NCBI RefSeq assembly: GCF_026790145.1
Contig: NZ_JALAMS010000028.1
Coordinates: 62,001 to 126,000 of the forward strand
Source: Bacillus_I endophytica_A
GTDB taxonomy: Bacteria > Bacillota > Bacilli > Bacillales > Bacillaceae_H
Reading direction: 5' to 3'
Length of the DNA: 64,000 nt
The translations under genes and the position numbers were made by a program. This document shows positions 1 through 8,632 of this stretch, piece after piece (the stretch's first letter is position 1; every line of letters starts with the position of its first letter). The notes beneath the pieces were generated by a model. That model saw nothing but the letters and a program-made list of their open reading frames with translations. It was not told the DNA's origin and searched no databases.

Positions 1-695
1 ATAACAAATGCTAAGATAACAATAATAAAGAATGCAGTATGCGGCAATTCATAATGAAATACGCTTGCGAACATTTTTAAAGCAATAATTGCAATTAATA
101 TAAAAGCAGTATGTTCTAATTCTGGAATACGATCCATTAGACGTAAGAAAAATCCGGCAACAGTACGCATCATAATAATCCCAAGCACTCCGCCTAATAA
201 AAGAACCCAAACTTTCTCAGAAATTGCAAGGGCAGCTAAAATACTATCTACTGAAAAGGCAAGGTCCATCAATTCAACAGCAATAACTGTTCCCCAGAAA
301 ACGCCAAATACACGTACTAAAAATCCCGGTTTCTTTGCTCCGCCTTCATCATTTCCATTAAGGAAGAAATGTGAAATAACAAGCCAAGCAAGATATGCAG
401 CACCTAACACTTTAATCCACCAGAACTTAATAAGGAACATGCCTAGTCCAATGAATAAAAATCTAAAAAATACAGCTCCAAAAAGTCCGTAAGTTAATGC
501 CTTTTTTTGCTTATCTGCTGGCAACGGCTTTACCATTGTTGCTAATACAAGAGCATTATCTGCAGATAACAAACCTTCTAAAATAACAAGTGTACCAATT
601 AATCCCCAAGAGACAGGGTCTGTTAATACTTCAGCCCATGCATGCAAGTCAAAAGCTTGTGCGTAAGTATGAAGCATTTTGTGTAAAATTTCCAT
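1..695 (-). CDS. yceF: TerC-family integral membrane protein, C-terminus cut by window edge
   Basis: The minus-strand frame opens with ATG at 693-695 behind a GGAGGAAAT ribosome binding site and stays open to the window edge, giving about 231 residues without a stop. It contains several hydrophobic helices and the acidic TerC signatures LEGLLSADNA and MDLAFSVDSI. TerC proteins are polytopic membrane proteins tied to metal and tellurite stress and, in later work, to manganese export; which metal this one handles cannot be read here. It follows three TerD genes on the same strand in the order yceC-yceD-yceE-yceF known from B. subtilis, which supports the symbol. The remaining C-terminus and any yceGH genes lie outside the window. 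Confidence 0.9.
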   Translation of the reverse strand, partial: MEILHKMLHTYAQAFDLHAWAEVLTDPVSWGLIGTLVILEGLLSADNALVLATMVKPLPADKQKKALTYGLFGAVFFRFLFIGLGMFLIKFWWIKVLGAAYLAWLVISHFFLNGNDEGGAKKPGFLVRVFGVFWGTVIAVELMDLAFSVDSILAALAISEKVWVLLLGGVLGIIMMRTVAGFFLRLMDRIPELEHTAFILIAIIALKMFASVFHYELPHTAFFIIVILAFV

Positions 696-727
696 ATCAT
701 TTCCTCCTACTAGATGAAAAGCAGCTG

Positions 728-1306
728 TTATACTTCTAAGCCATAGTTACGGCAAAGAGCAGCTAAACCACCAGAAAATCCACTGCCAATTGCGTTGAAT
801 TTCCAATCTCCATTATGACGATAAAGCTCACATACTACAACGGCTGTTTCGATGGAAAAATCTTCTCCCAAATCATAACGAATAAGTTCTTTCCCTGTTA
901 CTTCATCAACGAATCTAACAAAAGCATTTGAGACTTGTCCAAAGTTTTGGTTGCGGCTTTCCGCATCGTGAATAGTAACAGTAATACCTACTCTATGAAT
1001 GTTTTCAGGGATTTTTGAAAAGTCAACGAAAAGTTGCTCATCATCTCCTGATCCTTCTCCTGTTCGGTTGTCTCCAGTGTGCTCAACACCACCACTTGGA
1101 TGCTTTAAATTATTATAAAAAATAAAATCGTGATCATTTAAACAGTTCCCTTTTTCATCAGCTAAAAAAGCAGATGCATCAAGGTCAAATCCAGCACCAC
1201 CATCGTATTGATTCAAATCCCAACCAAGTCCAATGATTCCTTTTACTAACCCAGGATTTGTTTTTGTTAAATCAATGCGCTGACCTTTTGATAATGAAAT
1301 TGACAT
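728..1306 (-). CDS. yceE: TerD-family stress protein (YceE-like)
   Basis: This 192-residue soluble protein of the TerD family starts at ATG 1306 behind AAAGGAGGAATAACA. The family hallmarks are visible: LSKGQRIDLTK at the N-terminus, the acidic GFDLDASAFL segment, the GDNRTGEGSGDDE loop that binds calcium in characterised TerD proteins, and the C-terminal GELYRHNGDWKF-type strand (here CELYRHNGDWKF). It lies 65 bp downstream of yceD and 32 bp upstream of yceF, all on the minus strand, so co-transcription is likely. In B. subtilis the operon responds to general and envelope stress sigma factors; no such promoter is clear here. The exact biochemical role of TerD proteins is unsettled. Confidence 0.92.
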   Translation of the reverse strand: MSISLSKGQRIDLTKTNPGLVKGIIGLGWDLNQYDGGAGFDLDASAFLADEKGNCLNDHDFIFYNNLKHPSGGVEHTGDNRTGEGSGDDEQLFVDFSKIPENIHRVGITVTIHDAESRNQNFGQVSNAFVRFVDEVTGKELIRYDLGEDFSIETAVVVCELYRHNGDWKFNAIGSGFSGGLAALCRNYGLEV

Positions 1307-1371
1307 TGTTATTCCTCCTTTTTTATTCTGAGAAAAGCCGGTGCTGAATGAGCACCGACCAGTTGTTTTAT

Positions 1372-1950
1372 TTACACATCTAAACCGTAGTCTTTAACAA
1401 GTGAAGCAAGTCCACCTTGGTAACCAGAACCAACAGCAGCGAATTTCCACTCTCCGCCATGACGGTAAAGTTCACCAACTACAACAGCTGTCTCAATCGA
1501 GAAGTCTTCTCCTAAATCGTAGCGAATAAGTTCTTTATTAGACTGCTGATCTAGAATACGAACAAAGCTGTTTGAAACTTGTCCAAAGTTTTGGCTACGC
1601 GCTTCACCATCGTGAATCGTAATTACAAAAGCAATCTTTTCAACATTTGAAGGAACAGCCTGTAAATCAACAGCAACTTGTTCGTCGTCTCCTGATCCTT
1701 CTCCAGTTCGGTTATCTCCTGTATGTTCAACAGAACCGCTTGTATGTTTTGGCTGATTATAGAAGATAAACTCTCCTTCAGATGGGCATTTTCCAGATGC
1801 ATCTAGTAGAAAGCAAGAACTATCTAAATCGAAGTCCTTTCCTCCATCATATTTATTTGTATCCCATCCTAAACCAACTGTAACTTTTGTTAATCCCGGA
1901 TTTGTTTTTGTTAAGTCAATTTTTTGTCCCTTTGATAATGAAATAGCCAT
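1372..1950 (-). CDS. yceD: TerD-family stress protein (YceD-like)
   Basis: This 192-residue TerD paralogue is clearly related to the next gene downstream. It shares the N-terminal LSKGQKIDLTK, the DFDLDSSCFLL segment, the calcium-loop GDNRTGEGSGDDEQ and the terminal strand GELYRHGGEWKF. Its start ATG at 1950 has the RBS AAGGAGAGAAAAATC. It is the middle TerD gene of the minus-strand yceC-D-E-F unit. TerD domains are compact beta-sandwich modules that bind two calcium ions; this copy keeps the acidic loop and should be functional. No signal peptide or membrane helix is present, so it is cytoplasmic. Confidence 0.92.
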   Translation of the reverse strand: MAISLSKGQKIDLTKTNPGLTKVTVGLGWDTNKYDGGKDFDLDSSCFLLDASGKCPSEGEFIFYNQPKHTSGSVEHTGDNRTGEGSGDDEQVAVDLQAVPSNVEKIAFVITIHDGEARSQNFGQVSNSFVRILDQQSNKELIRYDLGEDFSIETAVVVGELYRHGGEWKFAAVGSGYQGGLASLVKDYGLDV

Positions 1951-2005
1951 GATTTTTCTCTCCTTTTTATATGAAAGTAAATAAATAGCCTTTCTTTAAT
2001 ACACT

Positions 2006-2617
2006 TTAAGAATAACTACGAACAAGTTCTTGAAGGTTTGTATCTTTTGTTCCATCACCAAGAGCTCCAAACTTCCAGTCGCTACCATGGCGATAGATTT
2101 CTGCTACAACAAGACTTGTCTTTTCGCTGTAATCATCACTTAGATTAAAGCGAAGAAGCTGCTCGCCGTTATCTTGGTTTTGAACGCGAATATAAGCATT
2201 TTTGAGCATTCCAAAATCTTGCTTACGACGTACACAATCATAAATATTAACAACAAAAACAAGTTTGTTTATGTAAGATGGAATATCCTGCAAATTCACT
2301 AAAATTTGCTCGTCATCCCCAGCTCCCTCACCTGTTAAGTTGTCTCCACTGTGTGTTACACTTCCGCATGAGCTTTTTAAGTTACCAAAATAGATAAGCT
2401 GCTCTTTTTTCGTAATTTTGTCATCTTGTAACATAAGAACTGAAGCATCACAATCAACGTTCGGAGCTTTATTTCCGCCTCCAAACAAAGAGCTTAAAAG
2501 CCCTCCGCCACCGCTTGATTGAACAGGATCCCATCCTAATCCAATTAAGATGTTGGAAAGTGTTGGATTTCCCTTTGTCAAATCAATACGCTGACCTTTT
2601 TGAAGCGTAATCGCCAT
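2006..2617 (-). CDS. yceC: TerD-family protein with Gly/Ser-rich insert (YceC-like)
   Basis: This first gene of the cluster encodes 203 residues from ATG 2617 behind AAGGAGGGAATCC. It keeps the TerD N-terminus (LQKGQRIDLTKGNP) and the GDNLTGEGAGDDEQ loop, but differs from its two neighbours in an insert of about 20 residues at 34-53, rich in Gly, Ser and Leu. The acidic segment after the insert reads NVDCDASVLML instead of FDLDAS. This matches the more divergent YceC member of the B. subtilis cluster. A perfect 20-bp palindrome lies 25 bp upstream of the start codon and may regulate the whole operon. Confidence 0.9.
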   Translation of the reverse strand: MAITLQKGQRIDLTKGNPTLSNILIGLGWDPVQSSGGGGLLSSLFGGGNKAPNVDCDASVLMLQDDKITKKEQLIYFGNLKSSCGSVTHSGDNLTGEGAGDDEQILVNLQDIPSYINKLVFVVNIYDCVRRKQDFGMLKNAYIRVQNQDNGEQLLRFNLSDDYSEKTSLVVAEIYRHGSDWKFGALGDGTKDTNLQELVRSYS

Positions 2618-2641
2618 TGGATTCCCTCCTTGTCATTTCAA

Positions 2642-2661
2642 AAATCACGTTAACGTGATTT
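2642..2661. promoter_or_regulatory. Perfect 20-bp palindrome in the yceC leader, putative operator
   Basis: AAATCACGTTAACGTGATTT is a perfect inverted repeat centred on GTTAAC. It lies between a TATAAT-like hexamer (minus strand, about 2685) and the RBS of yceC. Position and symmetry fit a repressor site for the TerD/TerC operon. No matching regulator is encoded nearby. Confidence 0.5.
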
Positions 2662-2805
2662 CCTCACCTATTTATCGTATTATAGTTTACTAGTTTTATC
2701 AAATTGCTGTACTCCACATTTCTTAGATAAATAAGTCTTAATATGTAATACGAACAACATAAAAGAAGGTTTCGTTTTTTGTAGAAATTTGTTCTCTAAT
2801 CATAA

Positions 2806-2851
2806 AAGTGACCAAGCTATCACGAGGATGTCGCCTGGTCACTTCTTTTTT
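2806..2851. terminator. Bidirectional-looking hairpin downstream of the methionine gamma-lyase gene
   Basis: AAGTGACCA (2806-2814) pairs with TGGTCACTT (2836-2844), with two further pairs after a mismatch. On the minus strand it sits just past the stop of the gene at 2883 and is followed by TTTTA. On the plus strand it is followed by six T. Confidence 0.65.
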
Positions 2852-2882
2852 CAAAAAAACATTAGAGCATTTTTAATTTCTT

Positions 2883-4067
2883 CTATTGAATACGATCCAG
2901 TGCGCTTTTTAAATCCTTCCATATATCTTGCCATTCTTCAATTCCAACTGATAATCGAATAAGTCCATTTGTAATTCCCATTCGTTCGCGCTCTTTTAGT
3001 GGAATACCTGCATGAGTCATTGTAGCTGGATGCTGAATTAGTGTTTCAACATCTCCAAGGCTTACTGCGATTTTAATCCATGACAATGCGTTAAGAAACG
3101 CTTGTGCTTCTTCCTTCCCTCCTTTAATTTCAAACGAAATAATCCCTCCACCAAGACTCATTTGCTTCTTAGCGATTTTATAATGAGTATGATTAGGATC
3201 AAAAGGATAGTAAACATTTTCAATTGCTCGATGTTTACTTAACCGGTTCATAAGTTTTTCAGCATTTAAACACTGCTTATCAAGACGTACACCAAGCGTT
3301 TTAATTCCTCGTAACAAAAGCCAAGCATCAAAAGGAGAAAGAATTCCACCCATATCTTTATGAACAGACTTTTTCATCTCTTTCATACACTCTTCTCCAC
3401 CTACAACAAGTCCTGCAATTACATCTCCATGTCCTCCTAAATATTTAGTAGCGCTATGAATGACGATATTACACCCCCATTCTAAAGGTCTTTGAATATA
3501 TGGAGAACTAAATGTATTGTCGACAACAACAGGAATGTGGTGTGCTTTTGCAATACAAGATACAAGCTCCAAGTCAACAATTTCCATTGTAGGATTTATA
3601 GGAGTTTCAATAAAAATACAGGCTGTTTCAGGACGAATAAGTCCTTCTATGCTTCGCTTCGTGTCCATTTGGCAGAAGTCATAAGTAATATTGTATTTCT
3701 TTTTCATAAATTCCAGCAACGTATACGTACATCCGTATATGCCACTTGAACATATAACATGATCACCTGCCTTCGTAAAAGAAGATAATACAGCAGAAAC
3801 CGCTGCCATGCCGGAACCAAAAGAAAGACAAGAAAAACCACCTTCAAGCTCAGCTATCTTTCTTTCAAGAGCTGAAACGGTTGGGTTCCCTAGTCGGGAA
3901 TACATATATCCTGCTTCTTCTCCAAGAAATCTTTTTTCACCTTGCTGGGCTGTTTCAAAAGAAAATGTAGAGGTTTGAAAAATGGGAAAAGATAAACTTT
4001 TCGTCTCTTCTTGCAATTGTTCAACATCGTGCACAAGCTTTGTGTTCATACGTTGTTTTCCTTTCAC
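2883..4067 (-). CDS. mdeA: Methionine gamma-lyase, PLP-dependent (Cys/Met metabolism family)
   Basis: About 394 residues of the trans-sulfuration PLP enzyme family. The Schiff-base lysine lies in SATKYLGGHGD, and the PLP phosphate/aromatic contact region is YSRLGNPT. The segment GIYGCTYTLLEF carries the cysteine typical of methionine gamma-lyases, where cystathionine lyases usually have Gly or another residue. This supports degradation of methionine to methanethiol, 2-oxobutyrate and ammonia rather than cystathionine cleavage. Two starts are possible: GTG at 4067 behind AGGAGG with 9-nt spacing (used here), or ATG at 4049 behind AAAGGA. The upstream in-frame GTG at 4085 lacks an RBS. The gene is monocistronic between a terminator and a divergent transporter gene. 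Cystathionine gamma-lyase is the main alternative. Confidence 0.82.
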   Translation of the reverse strand: MKGKQRMNTKLVHDVEQLQEETKSLSFPIFQTSTFSFETAQQGEKRFLGEEAGYMYSRLGNPTVSALERKIAELEGGFSCLSFGSGMAAVSAVLSSFTKAGDHVICSSGIYGCTYTLLEFMKKKYNITYDFCQMDTKRSIEGLIRPETACIFIETPINPTMEIVDLELVSCIAKAHHIPVVVDNTFSSPYIQRPLEWGCNIVIHSATKYLGGHGDVIAGLVVGGEECMKEMKKSVHKDMGGILSPFDAWLLLRGIKTLGVRLDKQCLNAEKLMNRLSKHRAIENVYYPFDPNHTHYKIAKKQMSLGGGIISFEIKGGKEEAQAFLNALSWIKIAVSLGDVETLIQHPATMTHAGIPLKERERMGITNGLIRLSVGIEEWQDIWKDLKSALDRIQ

Positions 4068-4503
4068 GAACCACCGCCTCCTCACAATGCTTTCTCTCTA
4101 TATGTATATGCTCCTATTTTCAAAAATCTGTTTATCCTACTTTTTACACCATTACTATATTTATCATATGGATTGTTACTTTATTTTCTTTAATTAAAAA
4201 ATGTAAATTCACTTCCAAAATGTAAACCATTTCATTTTTTTGATAATTTAAACTAAATTTCACCTCTTTTTATGTTCATTCACTTTTATTCTATTTTCAA
4301 GAAGTAAAAAACTTATATTATCAAGGATTGTATTTCATTAGAATCAATAAAGTACGCCTCTACACTTTTTCTGAATTTATAGCTTTTCTAATGATAAAAA
4401 TATATTTTTTTAATTTCAAAACTTTTATAAATAATTTAATAAAATGTTCAAACTATCGTCACAATATTAAAATGAAATTAACATTAAGCAAGGGGGTATT
4501 ACG
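4068..4503. other. AT-rich divergent intergenic region
   Basis: About 430 bp between two divergent genes. It is very AT-rich and must hold both promoters. I see no riboswitch, cre site or clear operator. Short open frames here have no RBS or coding character. Confidence 0.5.
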
Positions 4504-5859
4504 ATGCAAAACGCCAGAGAAATGGAAACGGTTTCTTTTCCGGATAACAATAATAAAAATTTCTTTCAAAAGCTTATGGATATTAAGGTAGGTCCACTTC
4601 CTTTACCGCTTTATGTTCTTTTTTCAGCTATCGTTATTGCGGCTGCAATTTACAATCAACTTCCGCCTGATATGATTGGTGGATTTGCAATTATTATGGT
4701 CGCAGGATTTCTTTTAGGGGATATTGGTATGAAAGTACCGATTTTGAAAAATATTGGTGGCCCCGCTATTATGTCATTGTTTATTCCATCACTATTTGTT
4801 TTCCTAGGTTGGATGAATGATTCTTCTATGGAAGCGGTTACGACATTAATGAAGACATCTAACTTTTTATATTTCTATATTTCCTGCCTTGTTGCTGGTA
4901 GTATTTTAGGAATGCACCGTCTTGTTCTTGTACAAGGATTCATGCGAATGGCTGTTCCACTTATCGTTGGAACGATTAGTGCAGTTGTTGTTGGTGTTTT
5001 AGTTGGTATGCTTTTTGGATATGATCCAAAACATACACTTTTCTTTATTGTCGTACCCATTATCTCTGGAGGAATTGGTGAAGGAATTTTACCTCTTTCA
5101 TTAGGTTACTCACAAATTCTTAATCAACCTTCTACTGAACTTGTATCACAGCTTATTCCAGCTGCGATTATTGGTAACGTATGTGCAATCATCTGTGCTG
5201 GTTATATGAAAAACTTAGGTGAGAAAAAACCACATTTAAATGGACAAGGAATGCTTGTTAAAACAGGTAATGATGAAGAATTATTAAAAGCAATGAATGA
5301 AAAACGCAAAATTGACTTTTCCCTTATGGGTGCTGGACTTCTAATTGCCTGTACGTTCTTTATTACAGGGAGCCTTGTACACGGTCTATTAGATAAAGCT
5401 TTTGGCCTTAATATCCCTGGTCCAATCGTTATGATTTTTGCAGCAGCACTTGTTAAGATTTTTCAACTTCTTCCGAAAAAGATGGAAGATGGAACATACA
5501 ACTTATACAAATTTATTTCGACAAACCTTACATGGCCACTTATGGTTGGATTGGGATTACTTTATATCCCATTAGAAGACGTTGCTGCTGTATTAACAGT
5601 TGGATACGTAGTGATCTGTGCTTCTGTTGTATTAGCAATGGTAACAGCTGGATTCTTCGTTGGTAAACTGATGAAAATGTACCCTGTTGAATCTGCTATT
5701 GTAACAGGCTGTCACAGCGGTCTTGGTGGAACTGGAGACGTTGCTATCCTTTCTGCTTCAAACCGTATGGGCTTAATGCCTTTCGCACAGGTTTCTACTC
5801 GTATCGGTGGAGCAGTTACTGTTATTCTTGCAACACTTTTACTTGGCATATTTATGTAA
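4504..5859 (+). CDS. 2-hydroxycarboxylate (malate/citrate) : cation symporter, CimH/MaeN type
   Basis: 451 residues of the 2-hydroxycarboxylate transporter family, with about eleven hydrophobic segments. The two family-defining re-entrant-loop motifs are present: SGGIGEGILPLS in the first half and the GLGGTGDVAILSA segment near the C-terminus, both GGxG type. Relatives are B. subtilis MaeN (Na+/malate) and CimH (H+/citrate-malate) and Klebsiella CitS; sequence alone does not let me choose the substrate or ion. The start ATG 4504 has AAGGGGGTATTACG upstream. There is no adjacent two-component system such as MalKR. A strong 15-bp terminator follows within 12 bp, so it is monocistronic. Confidence 0.88.
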   Translation: MQNAREMETVSFPDNNNKNFFQKLMDIKVGPLPLPLYVLFSAIVIAAAIYNQLPPDMIGGFAIIMVAGFLLGDIGMKVPILKNIGGPAIMSLFIPSLFVFLGWMNDSSMEAVTTLMKTSNFLYFYISCLVAGSILGMHRLVLVQGFMRMAVPLIVGTISAVVVGVLVGMLFGYDPKHTLFFIVVPIISGGIGEGILPLSLGYSQILNQPSTELVSQLIPAAIIGNVCAIICAGYMKNLGEKKPHLNGQGMLVKTGNDEELLKAMNEKRKIDFSLMGAGLLIACTFFITGSLVHGLLDKAFGLNIPGPIVMIFAAALVKIFQLLPKKMEDGTYNLYKFISTNLTWPLMVGLGLLYIPLEDVAAVLTVGYVVICASVVLAMVTAGFFVGKLMKMYPVESAIVTGCHSGLGGTGDVAILSASNRMGLMPFAQVSTRIGGAVTVILATLLLGIFM

Positions 5860-5870
5860 ACTTAAACTCA

Positions 5871-5910
5871 AAAACCCAGAAAGAGATATCCTCTTTCTGG
5901 GTTTTTATTT
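5871..5910 (+). terminator. Rho-independent terminator of the 2HCT transporter gene
   Basis: A perfect 15-bp stem, AAAACCCAGAAAGAG (5871-5885) with CTCTTTCTGGGTTTT (5891-5905), 5-nt loop, followed by a T-rich tract. Confidence 0.92.
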
Positions 5911-5926
5911 TTTCCTTTTTAAAGTA

Positions 5927-5953
5927 TTAACATCTTCTAAAAATTGTCGATGA
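5927..5953 (+). promoter_or_regulatory. Possible sigma-D (flagellar) promoter of motAB
   Basis: TTAA (5927-5930), 15 nt, then GTCGATGA (5946-5953) resembles the sigma-D consensus TAAA-N15-GCCGATAT (3/4 and 5/8 matches). It lies 63 nt upstream of the motA start. B. subtilis motAB is sigma-D dependent. The match is imperfect. Confidence 0.4.
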
Positions 5954-6015
5954 AAAGAATAGAAGAGCACATCAACTGTAATCTTTAATAAATGTAATTA
6001 GGTGGCTAGCATACT

Positions 6016-6819
6016 ATGGATAAAACTTCTCTCATTGGTTTAATTGTTGGAATCATTGCTGTTTTTGTTGGGATGATTTTAAAAGGTGTGAATGTAACAG
6101 TATTATTCAACATTCCTGCCTTGCTAATCATTGTGCTTGGAACCGTTGGAGCAGTAACAATCGCTTTTCCAACACAGGATATTAAAAAAGTACCAAAGCT
6201 CTTTGGAATCTTATTTAAAGAAAATAATAGCTTAAATGTAGAAACACTTATTCCTCTTTTCGTAGAACTTTCTTCTCTTGCACGAAGAGAAGGACTATTA
6301 GCTCTTGAAAGCAAAGTGGAAGAAATTGATGATCCATTTTTAAAGAACGGTTTAAATCTAGCTGTTGACGGCCAGCCGCATGACTTTATCCGCGACGTAA
6401 TGACAGAAGAAATTGAAGCAATGGAAGATCGCCATCATACAGGTGCATCCATATTTACACAAGCTGGCACATATGCACCTACACTTGGTGTTTTAGGAGC
6501 TGTTGTTGGCCTTATTGCAGCTCTCGCTGATATGAGCGATATTGATAAACTTGGTCATGCTATTAGTGCTGCTTTCATTGCTACACTATTTGGTATTTTT
6601 ACAGGCTACGTACTATGGCACCCTTTTGCAAACAAATTAAAACGAAAATCTAAATATGAAGTAAATATCCGTTACTTAATGATTGAAGGAGTTATGTCTA
6701 TTGTAGAAGGACAAGCTCCAGCTGTAATTGAACGTAAACTTGTTTCATTCTTGTCGATTAGTGAACGTGAGAAAGTATTAGCAAGAAGAGATAGTCAGCA
6801 AGGTGAAACAGATGGCTAG
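6016..6819 (+). CDS. motA: Flagellar motor stator protein MotA
   Basis: 267 residues with four hydrophobic helices arranged as in MotA: two near the N-terminus, a long cytoplasmic loop, then two more. The loop carries the conserved charged stretch SLARREGLLALE that contacts the rotor protein FliG, and TM3 holds the proline in YAPTLGVLGAVVGLI that is needed for ion flow. With MotB it forms the membrane ion channel that powers flagellar rotation. Its TAG stop overlaps the motB ATG by 8 nt, implying translational coupling. RBS AGGTGG lies 10 nt before ATG. Confidence 0.97.
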   Translation: MDKTSLIGLIVGIIAVFVGMILKGVNVTVLFNIPALLIIVLGTVGAVTIAFPTQDIKKVPKLFGILFKENNSLNVETLIPLFVELSSLARREGLLALESKVEEIDDPFLKNGLNLAVDGQPHDFIRDVMTEEIEAMEDRHHTGASIFTQAGTYAPTLGVLGAVVGLIAALADMSDIDKLGHAISAAFIATLFGIFTGYVLWHPFANKLKRKSKYEVNIRYLMIEGVMSIVEGQAPAVIERKLVSFLSISEREKVLARRDSQQGETDG

Positions 6820-7558
6820 GAAAAGAAAATCTAAAAACCATGATGACCATGTTGATGAATCGTGGCTCATTCCTTATGCAGATTTACTGACTCTTCTTTT
6901 AGCTCTTTTTGTTGTTTTATTTGCAAGTAGCAGCATAGATGCAGAGAAAATGAAGCAGTTCGCAAGCTCCTTTAATGAAGCATTTGATGGCGGAACAGGC
7001 GTATTAGATGAAAAATCCTCTGTCCCCCCTACTGTTTCTAATGATTCGCTGCCACAAGGTGCAAATATTGAAGAAGGAAACAGTCCAAATGAAGAATTAT
7101 CGGGGGTGCAGCAGAAAGTAGATGAATATATAAGCAATTCTGGACTTCATGATAAGCTTCAAACAACTCTTTCAGACGACGGATTAAAAATCACAATTTT
7201 AAATGATGTATTTTTCACTTCTGGAAGTGCCGAAGTGCAACAAGTAAACTATAAAGTCGCACAAGATATTTCAAAGTTACTTGTCATCAATCCGCCGAAG
7301 CAGATTGTAATTGCAGGCTATACTGATAATGTTCCTATTTCAAATGCTAACTTTTCTTCTAACTGGGAGTTAAGCTCAATGCGCGCTCTTAACTTTATGA
7401 AAGTGCTTCTTGAGAACAAAGAATTGAATCCCCAGTGGTTTAGTGTAAGGGGTTATGGACAATATCATCCAATTGCATCAAATGATACACCTGAAGGTCG
7501 AGAAAAAAATCGTCGTGTAGAAATTTTAATTACCCCATCTTCAAAGCCAAGTGAATAA
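6812..7558 (+). CDS. motB: Flagellar motor stator protein MotB
   Basis: 248 residues from ATG 6812, chosen over an in-frame GTG at 6803 because AAGGTG precedes it at suitable distance. One N-terminal helix with the ion-binding aspartate, D24 in PYADLLTLLLALF. Then comes a linker rich in Ser, Glu and Asn, and a C-terminal OmpA/peptidoglycan-binding domain (GYTDNVPI, NWELSSMRALNFM, EGREKNRRVEILI). It anchors the stator to peptidoglycan. The strong resemblance to the proton-driven B. subtilis MotB around D24 suggests H+ rather than Na+ coupling, which is inference. Confidence 0.97.
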   Translation: MARKRKSKNHDDHVDESWLIPYADLLTLLLALFVVLFASSSIDAEKMKQFASSFNEAFDGGTGVLDEKSSVPPTVSNDSLPQGANIEEGNSPNEELSGVQQKVDEYISNSGLHDKLQTTLSDDGLKITILNDVFFTSGSAEVQQVNYKVAQDISKLLVINPPKQIVIAGYTDNVPISNANFSSNWELSSMRALNFMKVLLENKELNPQWFSVRGYGQYHPIASNDTPEGREKNRRVEILITPSSKPSE

Positions 7559-7652
7559 TCATTTTTAAAGCCTATTGTTAGCCATTGTTTTCCCTTCTGC
7601 CTTATAATAAAAGAAAATCCTATTTTTGGATTCTCTTCAAGGAGGAATAACA

Positions 7653-8471
7653 GTGGCTTTTTTTCATACAAAAGATGGTACTCGCCTTTATTATCGTACA
7701 AAAGGAACTGGCAAACCAATTGTATTCATTCATGGATGGTCAAATAGTCACGAAGCTTTCTTACTTCAAGAACAACAGCTCTGTGATGATTATCATGTTG
7801 TTACATATGATTTGCGAGGACATGGAAAGTCAGACAAACCTCAGCAAGGCTTATCTCTTCGTACTTTCGCCAAAGATTTAAAAGAATTACTGGAGCATCT
7901 AGAATTAGAAGATGCCCTTCTTGTTGGATGGTCCATGGGGACTTCTGTTATCTTTGAGTACCTTCGTCACTTTAATCAAGAACATATCTCAAAGGTTTGT
8001 TTTGTTGATATGACACCTAAATTGTTAAATGATAAAACGTGGAAACTTGGTCTTTATCATGGCTCATTTACAGAAAAAGACAACCTCAATGCCCTAACAA
8101 CTATTTTTGAAGATTGGCCTTCATATGCTAAAACATTTATAAAAACTACAATTCCTTATTTAACAGAAGAACAAATTGAACAACTTTTCCATTTAAAAGA
8201 AGATAATCTTCCACATGTTATGGCAGCAATGTGGCTTTCTATGAGTGCAAACGACTATCGTGATGTTCTTCCTTCGATTACGGTTCCATCCCTTATTATA
8301 TATGGAACAAAAAGCACACTTTACTCAGAAGAAACTGCCCAATATATGGCGCAGCACGTTACACATTCCACTCTCCTTCCTTTTGAAGGATGTACACACT
8401 TTCTAGTTGGAGAGCAGCCTCATCGTTTCACTGAAGCAATCAGAGATTTCGCAACTGAAGAAACTTCGTAA
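7653..8471 (+). CDS. Alpha/beta hydrolase
   Basis: 272 residues from GTG 7653, set by a consensus AGGAGG 7 nt upstream; the earlier in-frame ATG at 7626 would place the RBS inside the gene. It shows the alpha/beta-hydrolase oxyanion motif FIHGWSNS, the nucleophile elbow GWSMGTS and a late histidine in GCTHFLVGE. The usual acid position reads YGTKSTLYSEE, with no aspartate at the GxxD site; relatives with a GxxSxLY form exist, so the acid may come from elsewhere or be E. Substrate cannot be told. No signal peptide. It stands alone between motAB and yfmM. Confidence 0.85.
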   Translation: MAFFHTKDGTRLYYRTKGTGKPIVFIHGWSNSHEAFLLQEQQLCDDYHVVTYDLRGHGKSDKPQQGLSLRTFAKDLKELLEHLELEDALLVGWSMGTSVIFEYLRHFNQEHISKVCFVDMTPKLLNDKTWKLGLYHGSFTEKDNLNALTTIFEDWPSYAKTFIKTTIPYLTEEQIEQLFHLKEDNLPHVMAAMWLSMSANDYRDVLPSITVPSLIIYGTKSTLYSEETAQYMAQHVTHSTLLPFEGCTHFLVGEQPHRFTEAIRDFATEETS

Positions 8472-8632
8472 AAGAAGGTTTTTCTTTTTGCAAGAAGAAA
8501 AAAGAAATTTTTCCTTTAAATATCCCTTTTAATTTCTCTTCTCCTCCAATAAGATGGACTAGAGAGAAAAACATTGTTAAGGTTTTAAAAGGTTAAATTT
8601 ATTAAGAATAACAAGAAGAAAAGGTGTAAAAC

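Noticed and set aside
4328..4591. Plus-strand frame overlapping the start of the 2HCT transporter gene
   Set aside because: Lys/Phe/Ile-rich composition of untranslated AT-rich DNA and no RBS.
7611..7637. Terminator of motAB (AGAAAATCC / GGATTCTCT hairpin)
   Set aside because: The stem has a mismatch and no T tract, and it overlaps the leader of the next gene; too weak to call.
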